From Nemertoderma westbladi (taxonomy: Eukaryota; Xenacoelomorpha; Nemertodermatida; Nemertodermatidae), in assembly GCA_032718475.1 (NCBI GenBank), contig JAUCBJ010004830.1, positions 1 to 64,000 of the forward strand: DNA of 64,000 nucleotides, given 5' to 3'. The notes beneath the pieces were generated by a model. That model did no database searches and was not told where the DNA came from. It saw nothing but the letters and a program-made list of their open reading frames with translations. Every line of letters starts with the position of its first letter. Position 1 is the stretch's first letter. Below are positions 28,011 to 37,878 of the stretch, piece by piece. The position numbers and the translations under genes were made by a program.

Positions 28011-29261
28011 ATGAGTAAATTAGAATTATCATTATTCTCGAGTAAAACAAATCAGCGAGAATATACATCTTCACATTTTTTGGATATCTACCCGATTTCT
28101 ACTCTTGACGCGAATGCCAGGCAAATAGAGTTCTTTATACCCCAGTCAAATGTTCTATATACTGATTTAAAGAATTCGAAATTTCACATTAAATATAAAA
28201 TTACATGGGATGGTAATAGGGCTAACGACGATACAACCCTCCACCATCTCAATTACCCGGGTGGGTCACTATTTGAAAATTGTTCGTTGTACCTAAATGA
28301 AAAGCTAGTTGAAACCTCGAATGGGTTCTACACCTATAAGTCTACGTTTCAGACATTACTGTTGACAGATGCTAACGAAAAACGCGGTATTTTAAGAGCT
28401 GGCGGTTATGAAGATACAGATAATAATCTAGGCGGGGTACCTGTCGCTACTGAGAATGATGTTCGTGGGAATTATGTTAAATTCGTTGTGGCCCCAATTT
28501 TTTTAGACCTAACAAGCCAAGACAAATTACTGCCGCCAGGAATTAACATTCGACTTTGTATAGACCGAGTATCGAATAATTTTTTTTTGAAAGTTGAACC
28601 CCCCGCAGGATTGGTAAACCCAAGAGTTGAAATTATGAATATTAATTTAAAAATAAAACGTCACAGGATTGATGCCGAGGTTATGTGCGCGCATTTGTTG
28701 GGGTCACAAAAAAATGTCTTTATTTATAACTTGTTAAAACAAGAAGTGAAAACCTTCACTATTGGTGGCGGACAGTCCAGTTATACAGAATCGAACATAA
28801 TCCAAGGGAAATTACCTAAGTATATTTTGATTGGAATGCTTACCAACGCCAGCTTCAACGGGGAATTAAGCAGTAATCCGCTACATTTTAACCATTTCGG
28901 TTTAAATTATGCCGAACTAAACATCGACTCCCGTATTATACACGGGTATCCATATCGCCCTAACTTTCCGGAAAACAATTTTATGTTGGAATTCGAAAGT
29001 TTAATGAACGTGTTCAAGAGCTTGAGCGGCGTATTTTGCTCGCTAACACCAGAATGGTTTCGTACCCAATTTCCTTTGATCGTATTTGATCTTACCGTGG
29101 GGGGCGATCAAAGCCATGAGATTCATCCTAGTATACATACAAGCGGGCATTTGATTCTGAAATTTAGTAATGCGCTAGTTAACACTATTAACGTTATATT
29201 AATGGCAAGCTATGACGCTCTTCTATCTATTTCGGAAGCCAAGGAAATAATAACCGAATAA
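28011..29261 (+). CDS. double-jelly-roll capsid-like protein (F54H12.2-like)
   Basis: An intact 416-codon ORF from ATG at 28011 (MSKLELSLFSSKTN). The start is chosen there because it follows the preceding stop by 8 bases and the protein begins without homology loss; an in-frame extension to 27951 overlaps the upstream gene. Content is beta-rich with blocks seen in the family named after nematode F54H12.2, which Pfam describes as a double-jelly-roll-like domain: QIEFFIPQSNVLYTDLKNS, FHIKYKITW, GGSLFENCSLYLNEKLVE and LLPPGINIRLCIDR. Such proteins are thought to be major capsid proteins of Polinton-like viruses. The uninterrupted frame contrasts with the broken genes on both sides. The family assignment rests on recognised motifs, not on a search. 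Confidence 0.65.
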   Translation: MSKLELSLFSSKTNQREYTSSHFLDIYPISTLDANARQIEFFIPQSNVLYTDLKNSKFHIKYKITWDGNRANDDTTLHHLNYPGGSLFENCSLYLNEKLVETSNGFYTYKSTFQTLLLTDANEKRGILRAGGYEDTDNNLGGVPVATENDVRGNYVKFVVAPIFLDLTSQDKLLPPGINIRLCIDRVSNNFFLKVEPPAGLVNPRVEIMNINLKIKRHRIDAEVMCAHLLGSQKNVFIYNLLKQEVKTFTIGGGQSSYTESNIIQGKLPKYILIGMLTNASFNGELSSNPLHFNHFGLNYAELNIDSRIIHGYPYRPNFPENNFMLEFESLMNVFKSLSGVFCSLTPEWFRTQFPLIVFDLTVGGDQSHEIHPSIHTSGHLILKFSNALVNTINVILMASYDALLSISEAKEIITE

Positions 29262-29355
29262 ATAAAGATCTCGCATAGTACAAAGTAAGCGAAGCCGCAC
29301 CGCCTGTGGAATTAGAAAAATTATCTTAAACTTTTAATGATACGCGCACGCTAAG

Positions 29356-29795
29356 ATGTTGGACTCTATACAATTAGCGAAATTCCCGGTGGGGCCTGAA
29401 TACATCGGTGTTTATGCAATCGACCAATTACACCTAATACACGCAAAAAAAATAAGCATAAACAAAATTATTCATTTATTATTAATAATCAACGTATAGG
29501 CCTACCGGGGCAACACTGGTCTTGTGTACGCATGGTTAACAAAATTGCTTATTATTTAGATTCGTTTGGTAAAGCCCCACCACCGAAAATATCATATTGG
29601 TTGCATAAATATACCCAAAGGCATACTTGGAATCGTTAAATATTTCAAGCGCCACATTCGACTCAGTGTGGTCTATTTTGTCTGTATTATCTAACCGAGG
29701 TGCCGAAAAATCCTGGAGCAATGAATATATTCACCTCTAATTTGCGGTACAATGATTTATTGTTATTACTGTGGACACTTTCATTAATAAAATAA
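29356..29795 (+). pseudogene. adenovirus-type cysteine protease, broken by one frameshift and one stop
   Basis: The piece from ATG 29356 reads YIGVYAIDQLHLI, like the early part of adenovirus/Polinton maturation proteases. After a frame change (probably at the A8 run near 29445-29452) the frame gives GQHW with the catalytic His codon at 29514-29516, then KIAYYLDSFGKAPPP with the acidic residue, and QCGLFCLYYL with the catalytic Cys codon at 29667-29669. A single in-frame TAA (29637-29639) lies between them. Such proteases process capsid precursors, and the location just after the capsid-like gene fits. The order His-Asp-Cys is complete, so the copy was functional until recently. It is dead as written. 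Confidence 0.7.
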
Positions 29796-30016
29796 TTTAT
29801 TTATTTTGGTTATGGGTATATTCAATTGCGGTGTGTGAAAATATTATTAGCATTAATATTAATAATAAATATTTATTTCTTGGGTATATAGTAATAGCAA
29901 TATTTTTAATAAATATATGGGACGCGGTAAGTGACATGGGTGGGGTCTTCACGCGGCACTATTCGTTTTTTAATTTTCATTGTCAATCACTGAAACCTTG
30001 TGAGGTGAAGTCTTAG
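29774..30016 (+). CDS. possible small membrane protein after the protease
   Basis: An ~80-codon frame overlaps the protease end. It contains two hydrophobic stretches (IIYLFWLWVYSIAV and YLFLGYIVIAIFLINIW) that could span a membrane. There is no ATG at its start (GTG in the track), so it may be chance in AT-rich DNA. It is reported because Polinton-like elements often carry small hydrophobic proteins here. Confidence 0.25.
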   Translation, partial: DTFINKIIYLFWLWVYSIAVCENIISININNKYLFLGYIVIAIFLINIWDAVSDMGGVFTRHYSFFNFHCQSLKPCEVKS

Positions 30017-31140
30017 CGTGTGGGCACCAGTAAAACCGGTATAATCGGACATAGCCATATCGGGGCCCCAACTCTTTCCATTATATACCAAGCATCTGCC
30101 GCCCAACCTATGTGGTTAACACAAAGGCCAGAATCTCTATCCACGCTATGCGCATTAGACAATAATTAAACGCTCTAACGACAATCAAAGGTCTGGGTTC
30201 AATTTACTCACATATGTGACCGGTTTCACAAAAGAAATAAGCCATATATAGATACGAAGCATAGATAATTAGCCTTACCAAAATTAGCTAGTTCTGTTAT
30301 AATAGTTTACTATATTAACATTGGGAATAGCGATACTAAAATCACTTTAATATTTAAATTATAATATTATTCTTAATTTATTAATTTCAATTTCAATGGC
30401 TGAAGGCGGTAAGAAACCAACGTTAGTTGTTCAACCCTTCGTGCATCATCCTTCAACATTTAAAAAATTGAACAGGATGAATCTAATCAGAGAGGCACAA
30501 AGGGTGCGGGCGATGCACTCGCCGGAGGTAAACTGGTGGTATAAAGATGATTTGGTCCCGGCGCGCCCGGCGATCGTCTTGCCGATCGCTGGGGGATGAC
30601 TGATGTGCGTGTGCCCACCACGGATGATCGGTGAAACGCATACGCCACCTCCAACCGAAAATTAATGTAAGTAATAATTTCGACAATTAATATAATAACA
30701 TTAATAAATAAAATCAACAAATTCAACAATAGTACCTACATGCTAAAGGCTTTGCTTACTTCATGCTGCGTGAAGGCTCAGGACATTAGGTTAGCGTGCT
30801 ATAGCCAGATGCGTACCCCTGGAAGTCCAAATAGTTCTCTATACATGGGTGTGGTACCCAATCAATGTATGTATGCCCACCAAGAACCTAACCACCCATA
30901 CCGCACCCCCACCTCCAAAACCGACCCCCCACGCCATCCCCCCTCCCCCACCCCCACATCCACACTCCCACGCTCGGGTGTCTTTCTCTGCTGTTTTCAT
31001 TATTTGATTGTGGGGCTCTAAATTAAAAGAGCCACTCAGAAATTATATAATAGTGCTTTTACTTTTTTTTTATAGTGAGTGTTTAACAGCTGTGAAGAGG
31101 GCGTGGTGTAGTGTGGCGTATAACTGCCTTGGCCAGTAGC
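30017..31140. other. interval with one small ORF, otherwise no gene recognised
   Basis: A plus ORF at 30396-30599 (67 codons from a good ATG, MAEGGKKPTLVVQPFVHH) may belong to the virus-like cassette but has no recognisable domain. A frame at about 30018-30170 reads without stops but is unidentified. No packaging ATPase, penton or integrase motif was found. The stretch 30890-30975 is C-rich simple sequence. Confidence 0.35.
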
Positions 31141-31145
31141 CGATA

Positions 31146-31395
31146 GATGTTTGCAGGACATTGCTTTCGCCGTGAGGACCAGCCAGTGCATAATCTTGTA
31201 CTTTGGCAGCCTCATGCAGTGAATAAGAATGGTGGACAGCCTATGACTTTCTTGAGACGCATCTTAAAGGACACTGGCCTTGAAGAGCATTTCATGGGTG
31301 ATAGGGAGTTGTGGCGGGTCAATTTTGTCGACAAACCGGCACAGCATTCTTAATAATGCAGCTGCAATGCAGCATGTCGATCCTAGTAGTAATAG
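31146..31395 (+). pseudogene. RTE-like LINE 3' end, copy 1
   Basis: A 5'-truncated LINE 3' end begins inside FAGHCFRREDQPVHNLVLWQ and ends in the shared tail GCAGCTGCAATGCAGCATG...CCTAGTAGTA. A 24-bp segment (KDADDLAN region) is deleted relative to the other copies. The same family occurs at 31847-32262, 34430-35870 and 63680-64000. Confidence 0.8.
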
Positions 31396-31770
31396 TTTGT
31401 ACAGAACGGGCAGTAAAATATTGGGTCTTTGTTTTGTACAGAACGGACAGTAAAGTCTTGGGTCTTTGTTTTGTACCGAACAGGCAGTAAAGTCTTGGGG
31501 CTTTGTTTTGTACAGAACGGGCAGTAAAGTCTTGGGTCTTTGTTTTGTACAGAACGGGCAGTAAAGTCTTGGGTCTTTGTTTTGTACAGAACGGACAGTA
31601 AAGTCTTGGGTCTTTGTTTTGTACAGAACGGGCAGTAATGTCTTGGGGCTTTGTTTTGTACAGAACGTGCAGTAAAGTCTTGGGTCTTTGTTTTGTACAG
31701 AACGGACAGTAAAGTCCTTGGGTCTTTGTTTTGTACAGAACGGGCAGTAATGTCTTGGGGCTTTGTTTGT
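31396..31770. repeat. 37-bp minisatellite, ~10 copies
   Basis: The unit GTACAGAACGGGCAGTAAAG plus TCTTGGGTCTTTGTTTT recurs about ten times with 1-3 base differences. It begins immediately at the tail of LINE copy 1 and ends at a small minus-strand LINE RT fragment. Repeat-containing ORFs across it are accidental. Confidence 0.95.
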
Positions 31771-31846
31771 ATGCAATCCAACCTCCTTAGCAGCCCTCTC
31801 CACTTTATTTAGTAGAAGCTGTGCATCTGCTAGCATCTCCATCTCC
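31771..31846 (-). pseudogene. tiny LINE reverse transcriptase fragment
   Basis: On the minus strand about 25 codons read MLADAQLLLNKVERAAKEVG then LHTNK, the segment that follows the FADD box in many LINE reverse transcriptases. It lies head to head with LINE copy 2. Confidence 0.5.
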
Positions 31847-32262
31847 ATGTCCGTGTCTACGGGAGTCCTGAATGCTACGCCGGGTACATTGTGTCAAGTA
31901 CAATGCACACATCTCCAACCAGACACTATATAACATTGGAGTTGTCTCATTGGTTCCCCCAAGCTTGACACTAGAACAAAATCGCCTCCGCTTTGCAGGA
32001 CATTGCTTTCGCCGTGAGGACCAGCCAGTGCATAATCTTGTACTTTGGCAGCCTCATGGAGTGAATAAGCATGGTGGACAGCCCATGACTTTCTTGAGAC
32101 GCATCTTAAAGGACACTGGCCTTAAAGATGCGGATGATCTAGCAAATGTCATGGGTGATAGGGAGTTGTGGCGGTGCAATTTTGTTGACAAGCCAGCACA
32201 GCATTCTTAAAAATGCAGCTGCAATGCAGCATGCCGATCCTAGTAGTAGATAGATGTATACC
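31847..32262 (+). pseudogene. RTE-like LINE 3' end, copy 2
   Basis: A 5'-truncated LINE copy. It contains an intact 112-codon C-terminal ORF (31872-32210; RRVHCVKYNAHISNQTLYN, RLRFAGHCFRREDQP, MGDRELWR) and the family tail ending CCTAGTAGTAGATAG. It is nearly identical to the end of the minus-strand copy at 34430-35870. Confidence 0.85.
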
Positions 32263-32484
32263 ATGCGAGTCAAGAACGTTTCCGCCCTCAACTCGCTGGC
32301 TTAGTGTGCCACCCATCCGAATAGCGGATGTATAGTTGGATAGTTGTATAGACAACTATTTCATTTCTTCATACTTGGAAAAAAGCACCAAGCAATCGTT
32401 TAGACATCATTACCTAGAGTTTGCTCAATTTACCCTCCTATTTTTAGAAGGCAATGTTTTAATTGTGGGTGGCCAGCCATCACA

Positions 32485-32850
32485 ATGAAAGCCCAGGCGC
32501 ATGCCATCATGCAAGATGGATGTCCAAGGATATGCAATCAAAATGCCTTGTTACGATCTGAAATCCAGAATATTTATACAACAGATCAGCTTGATTCAAT
32601 CACCAGCCTGGCTATATTTATATCAGTATTCTTAACTAAAGCCTGGCTGACTTCTACCTCTGTACAGGATGCCACTCAGAACGACCTCGATTTAATGAAG
32701 ATGTTTTTCAAGACAGAGGCTACAGTGGCCAGTCAACTTCAGCTCACTTGTTGGTGCTGCTCGCAATAAGTTGGAAAACTACTTGTGGTATTTATCTGAA
32801 CGCCTTGTAACCCATATACTGTATATTACTGCATTATCTAAACCCACCCT
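32485..32850 (+). pseudogene. unidentified decayed protein fragment with an LWYLSE motif
   Basis: One frame (32485-32769, 94 codons) reads LAIFISVFLTKAWLTS and NDLDLMKMFFK. A +1 frame then continues as AARNKLENYLWYLSERLVTH to about 32810. The phrase LWYLSE followed by V/L and hydrophobics is something I associate with uncharacterised, transposon-linked invertebrate proteins, but I cannot name the family. It is broken by at least one frameshift. Confidence 0.4.
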
Positions 32851-32854
32851 CGAC

Positions 32855-33240
32855 CCATATAGACTACTGCAACCTGCATATATCTAAACCCACCCTCCAC
32901 CCATATAGACTACTGCTACTTGCATATATCTAAACCCACCCTCGACCTATATAGACTACTGCATGTTGCATGTATCTAAACCCACACTCCACCTATATAC
33001 TGTACATTACTGCATTATCTATAAATCTACCCTCCAACCATATACATTACAGCATGTATCTAAACCCACCCTCCACCTATATACTGTACATTATTGCATT
33101 ATCTATAAAGCCACCCTCCACCCATATACATTACAGCATGTATCTAAACCCACCCTCCACCTATATACTGTACATTACTGCATTATCTATAAACCCACCC
33201 TCCACCCATATACATTACTGCATGTATCTAAAACCACCTT
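32855..33240. repeat. ~84-bp minisatellite built from two related halves
   Basis: Units of CATGTATCTAAACCCACCCT followed by CCACCTATATACTGTACATT and a second half CTATAAACCCACCCTCCACC repeat about three times at 84 bp (32967-33230), preceded by shorter variants from about 32855. Two overlapping plus-strand ORFs over it are repeat artefacts. Confidence 0.9.
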
Positions 33241-33702
33241 CCCCCCCACCCACCCTATGTCTAATACTTTTTATTTTACCCACTAAAAACGTTTAACAAA
33301 TTATTATTGACGTTTTCCGTCATTTATCTGCCAGCAACATTATTTTAATATAAAAATGTAAAAATAAAAATTATAAAATTGCAGATAAAGAACGAAAGAG
33401 TGCCTAGATAGTAGATACCTATCCTACATAATGGTACAAAAATGTAATGAATATAAGTAAATTTTAAAAAGAAATAAGCAACACTTACTTTTTAGTCCCA
33501 ATGTATAGCACATTTAAATGGTACAGACTGCTATGCCTTGATGTGTTTCTAAGTTGTGACCTGAAAGCTGGTTTTCCCCTTGCAATGGTTCTGATGGAGT
33601 AACAGTCGCAGGTAAAATTCATAACCAGACAAAGGATGGACAGTGTGAACATGCCTGACTTTGAAACTGCGCTTACGTTTGTGCCACTTCTTCGTAGAGT
33701 GG
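33241..33702. other. non-coding interval
   Basis: AT-rich, no gene seen. Confidence 0.3.
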
Positions 33703-34050
33703 TTAAACGTAATTTTTTTTTGGAAAATCTATGTAGGAAACATCAGTCCCAGGATTGGTGGCGTTATAGTTAAAGAAGGCTGTTAATTCAGTGTTGTGCG
33801 ACTTCTCTGAAATAACATTTTGAAGATCAGCCTCCTGGCATAATATTACCATTTGATCATTCTCCAGATAAATTCGGAGAGCCTGAACGGGGGAATCTGC
33901 TGCGTGATTTTGAAGCCTTGCGCCATGCAGCCTCCGGGGCGCCGATGTAATGCATATTCTGGTAGCTGGTGAACACGTTGACATCCATGGCATCAAGCAT
34001 GAGCAGAAAATGGGTGGGGCTCAACCTTCTTATTCTCTGCATCCCAAATC
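33703..34050 (-). pseudogene. Helitron linker fragment between Rep and helicase
   Basis: Minus-strand frames give YIGAPEAAWR, then after a frame change LRIYLENDQMVILCQEADLQ and LTAFFNYNATNPGTDVSY. These are the conserved blocks between the Rep and helicase domains of Helitron proteins (the APEAxWR and LTAFF regions). It is a short isolated fragment with frame breaks. It could have come from the same lineage as 456-2643. Confidence 0.7.
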
Positions 34051-34429
34051 GCTGGCAGGCGGATGTCCCCTTCGATTACCCATGTCTGGTCCAACCCCCG
34101 CCGGTAGCAGGGGCCAGCCGCCCCCTTTAAACCTCGGCACAAGTTGCCCCCACACACCTTCTTCAATGTCATCTAAAAAATACAATATTTATAAATGAGA
34201 TTTATTATTATTCATTATTTATTTTGATTGGTATATTGCTTATTGTTTAGGTAAGTCATTATTTTTTTTTAATAAAGGCAATTCTGCTTAATTTGGTTAT
34301 AAAAATATATGTAATAGAAATTGACAAACTTATCTACTACAATAATTATTATTATTAATCTTTATTTACAAATACGAAATAATATTAACAACAACACAAA
34401 CCCCGGCCCTTAGATGTATCGGACTAAGC
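34051..34429. other. AT-rich spacer
   Basis: No gene seen. Confidence 0.3.
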
Positions 34430-35870
34430 CGGGATACTACTACTACTACTACTACTAGGATCGGCAGCTGCATTGCAGCTGCATTTTTAAGAATGCTGTG
34501 CCGGCTTGTCAACAAAATTGCACCGCCACAACTCCCTATCACCCATGACATTTGCTAGATCATCCGCATCTTTAAGGCCAGTGTCCTTTAAGATGTGTCT
34601 CAAGAAAGTCATGGGCTGTCCACCATGCTTATTCACTCCATGAGGCTGCCAAAGTACAAGATTATGCACTGGCTGGTCCTCACGGCGAAAGCAATGTCCT
34701 GCAAAGCGGAGGCGATTTTGTTCTAGTGTCAAGCTTGGGGGAACCAATGAGACAACTCCAATGTTATATAGTGTCTGGTTGGAGATGTGTGCATTGTACT
34801 TGACACAATGTACCCGGCGTAGCATTCAGGACTCCCGTAGACACGGACATGGACTCCCGTAGAGGAGTACTGGAACTACTGTTGCTCTAAATAATCGGAC
34901 CTTAAGTTTCTGATTAATTCTCTGTGACTTCCAAATCCTGGAAAGCCTATTCAAGGCTGCCCATGCCTTTCCCTTACGTATTCGAAGTCGTCCACATGCT
35001 CAAGCATACCATCCTTTGAGCTTATGCTCATCCGATCAGAGACTTGCTGAGGACTTTCAAAGTTAACTGTCAGAATTTTGGTCTTTCTGGAGTTAATAAA
35101 AAGACCAACACTAAAAGCAGCATGTTCTAATGAGCTGAGGAGCCGTTGGGCTCCCTCTAATGATTCTGAGAGTACTCCTAAGTCATCAGCAAAGTCTAGA
35201 TCAGTTAGGTACTTGGCAGGATTTCCTCGACTTCTGGAGCCAGTAGGTGGAGTTATCATCACCCCATCATCATTATAATGATCTAAGGACATGTGTAGAA
35301 CATAGTCAACCACAAGAATGAACAAGAATGGTGCAAGTGTGTCTCCTTGGAGGACGCCCCATAACACTTCAAATGGTTCTGTGTCACCGTCAACAGTAGA
35401 CACAAATGTTGTCGAACCATCGTATACTGATCTGATTGCTGCAATAATTTCATCAGGAATCCCATATAATGAAAGTATGCTGAACATACGTGAGCGAGAT
35501 ACTGAATCAAAGGCCTTGAAGAAGTCAACAAAGATAACAGCCAGATGCCTGTCTTTCTTTTTTGATAACTCTTCAATTATCCTTCTAAGTGCCAAAATGG
35601 GCTCCATGGTCCCACGACCTTTACGGAACCCATTCTGATTTCCACGGAGCAGTCTCTCAATGGGATCCCTGATGCGATTTAATAGAATCCTATTGTATAG
35701 CTTTGCAGCAATCGAGATCAATGAGATTCCCCGAAAAGAACCATAGAGTGTTAGGTTGCCCTTTTTGGGAACTGGCACCAACTTATTTGTTTTCATTTCT
35801 TGTGGGACTCTTGTTGTTCGGTACATGTCTACTATGATGGGATAGAGCTGTAGCTAGAGCTGTAAGCAGA
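34430..35870 (-). pseudogene. RTE-like LINE, 5'-truncated: RT and C-terminal domain, copy 3
   Basis: This is the longest copy of the family. RT (35826-34951, 291 codons) has LVPVPKKGNLTLYGSFRGIS, AVIFVDFFKAFDSVSR, GVLQGDTLAPFLFIL and the catalytic FADD in LDFADDLGVLSES. After a frame break near 34951 the C-terminal region (34825-34487) reads RLRFAGHCFRREDQPVHNLV to the end. The 3' end carries the family tail and a (TAC)n run on the plus strand at 34435-34457, as expected for target-primed insertion. The motif set (QGDTLAP, FRGIS) fits RTE or a related clade. The endonuclease is missing. Confidence 0.85.
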
Positions 35871-36904
35871 TTCAATTCCATTGCATTATCCACCAGAAAA
35901 TGGGACCAGTGGCATTTTACCAATATAGTTGGGGATACGAGATTACCAATAATAATCTCGCCTCATAACCAACTTTGGGGGGGGGGGGGGCGACACAATC
36001 TCTAAAGCCACAGAGAGAGGTGAGAGGTCAAACTACCTCGGAGGGAGAACACAGCTAGTAGAGGCTAGCGACGGGGGGAAACACTCACAGGGAGTGCCAA
36101 AGTGACAATTAGTATATAAGCAAATAGCAGGCAGGGAAGTACGTGATCAGAGATAGGAAAGCATCCACTGGGTACAGAAGGCCAAGTAGAGTAAGAGGTG
36201 TAACCACTATCTGTGTGTATCAATCATATATTATTCTTTATTACTGATTGCATTTACATTTATTATGTAGATTCAACGTTCAGACAAACGCACTAAGATA
36301 CCGCACCAGTAAGTTTGAAATGCTCAAACTTGTAAAATAGGAATGTAAAATTGTTCTTATGAGCTGTAGGATTTTTTGAGATATGCATGACATGCTGACA
36401 TGAGCTTCGCGATTTTGTATGATTATGATGAGGTGCGCAACGAGCTAATTTCAGGTGCGCGGTGATCTCGAAACAACAAAGCTGCGGGCTCATGCATCCA
36501 ATTCAATCCATTCCAACCTGGCCTGCCAGCAGCCCTAATTACAATAGCCTACCGAACCGGTACCGGATACTTTTTATATTTATTATTTAGGCCTGATTAA
36601 TTGCGATTAATTGCTATTGATTGCGATTACTATTATTATTATTATTTGATATTATTTTATTATTTATTTACGTGGTTGTGATAGAACCTTACTCGAACCT
36701 TTGGTGGATTGTCATCGATTCGCTTGGCTTCTTCTTCCAGTTCTGTAGAAGCTATTGTGACTTCACTTTTTGATTGTTGTATTTTATCGCTGTGCGTCGT
36801 GGAACACTAAACGTTTGAGCATCTATTTGCTTTATTCATTTAGGTTAGTCTAACAGTTCTAAGTCCAACTGTAATACAGTAATAGCCTACTGTAAACCAC
36901 TTCT
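35871..36904. other. non-coding interval with a G-run
   Basis: Contains a G-run near 35978-35990 and AT-rich sequence. Nothing coding is supported; the 66-codon minus ORF at 36293-36493 is unrecognised. Confidence 0.3.
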
Positions 36905-37558
36905 TTGAACTTTTTCTTTGAAATTAGCATGAAGGACGTCAATGCATGGTCCCCACCACATCAACTACTAGCAACAACCCCAACCCTGCGACAACCCAAG
37001 CCAGTACAGCTGCGGTGCAATCAACAGAGACAACGAACGTCCGTGATAAAACTGTTAAACCACCATCAAAGTCTTCCTCCGGGAAGGTTGGTAACAAGCC
37101 ACGTCAGCCACATAACATAACATCACAAAGTAATACTACTGTAGTTCCCACCCATTCTGACTAAATCACCAACAACGTTCCTTCCTGTTCCACCTACATC
37201 ATCCATGGCGTTCCCACCCGTTCCGACTAAATCACCAACAACGTTCCTTCCTGTTCCACCTATGTCATCCATGGCATTCCCACCCATTATGACTAAGTTA
37301 CCCACAACGTTCCTTCCTGTTCCACCTATGTCATCCATAATGTCCCCTCCCATTCCGACTATATCACACAGAGTTATTTCTTCGAGTTGTTTTCCTTTAA
37401 ACTCACTCATTCTCCCCTCTGAAATCAAAGCCATGAATTTTGAAACTTGGGAAACCTCAATTACATCACTGGAGTTGATATACCTTTTGATGCACATCCA
37501 TGGAATGACCCAAATGGCGACTGAGCCATTCTTTCTCATTTTCTTTCAGACTGACTAA
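36905..37558 (+). other. Pro/Ser/Thr-rich ORFs and 66-bp repeats, possible gag remnant
   Basis: Two plus frames read PTTSTTSNNPNPATTQ (36946-37164) and then a Pro-rich repeat frame ending MNFETWETSITSLELIYLL (37205-37558). The last phrase resembles the gag start of Gypsy-type elements, and the position just upstream of a Gypsy pol would suit. No zinc knuckle is seen. The call is weak. Confidence 0.3.
37150..37372. repeat. 66-bp tandem repeat, ~3.5 copies
   Basis: The unit CCGACTAAATCACCAACAAC and the following 46 bp recur with a few substitutions. Length is a multiple of three, so ORFs persist on both strands (Pro-rich on plus; MDDIGGTGRNVVGDL on minus). Confidence 0.85.
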
Positions 37559-37878
37559 TTGACTTACAGTGGCACAATACTTCCTTATTATCTAAGCCTT
37601 CACAAAGATAAAGAAGGAGTTGTCTAATAACAGGTTTGATTAATATTGGTAAGAAAGATAGGTTCAACACTGGGGACTCCTCTTGTATCTAAAAAGATAT
37701 TTGTTCCGATCGATTTCGAGATCTTGTCTCCTTATCAAGGACGATACAGTTACTTGAAGGAATTACATAAATGTTACATTACATACTGTATATCAAATTT
37801 AAGTTAATGTTCGTGTCGTTCTATTAAAACATTTGATTAATATTGGGACAGGTTGACATTGCTTGCCCCATATAGTGA
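37559..37878. other. spacer upstream of Gypsy pol
   Basis: No gene seen. The gag C-terminus, protease and most of RT expected before the Gypsy thumb region are missing. Confidence 0.3.

Noticed and set aside
30018-30170. Open frame with GTSKTGIIGHSHIG considered as a packaging ATPase P-loop
   Set aside because: It lacks the GxxxxGK[ST] spacing and any Walker B; short and without start.
31264-31848. 194- and 132-codon minus ORFs reading YCPFCTKQRPK repeats with Cys pairs
   Set aside because: Zinc-ribbon-like appearance comes from the 37-bp minisatellite; frames slip with unit indels.
32963-33296. Two overlapping 107-108 codon plus ORFs
   Set aside because: Artefacts of the 84-bp repeat.
37123-37539. 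Minus ORF with GGTGRNVVGDL repeats as a structural protein
   Set aside because: Produced by the 66-bp tandem repeat; the plus strand is equally open.
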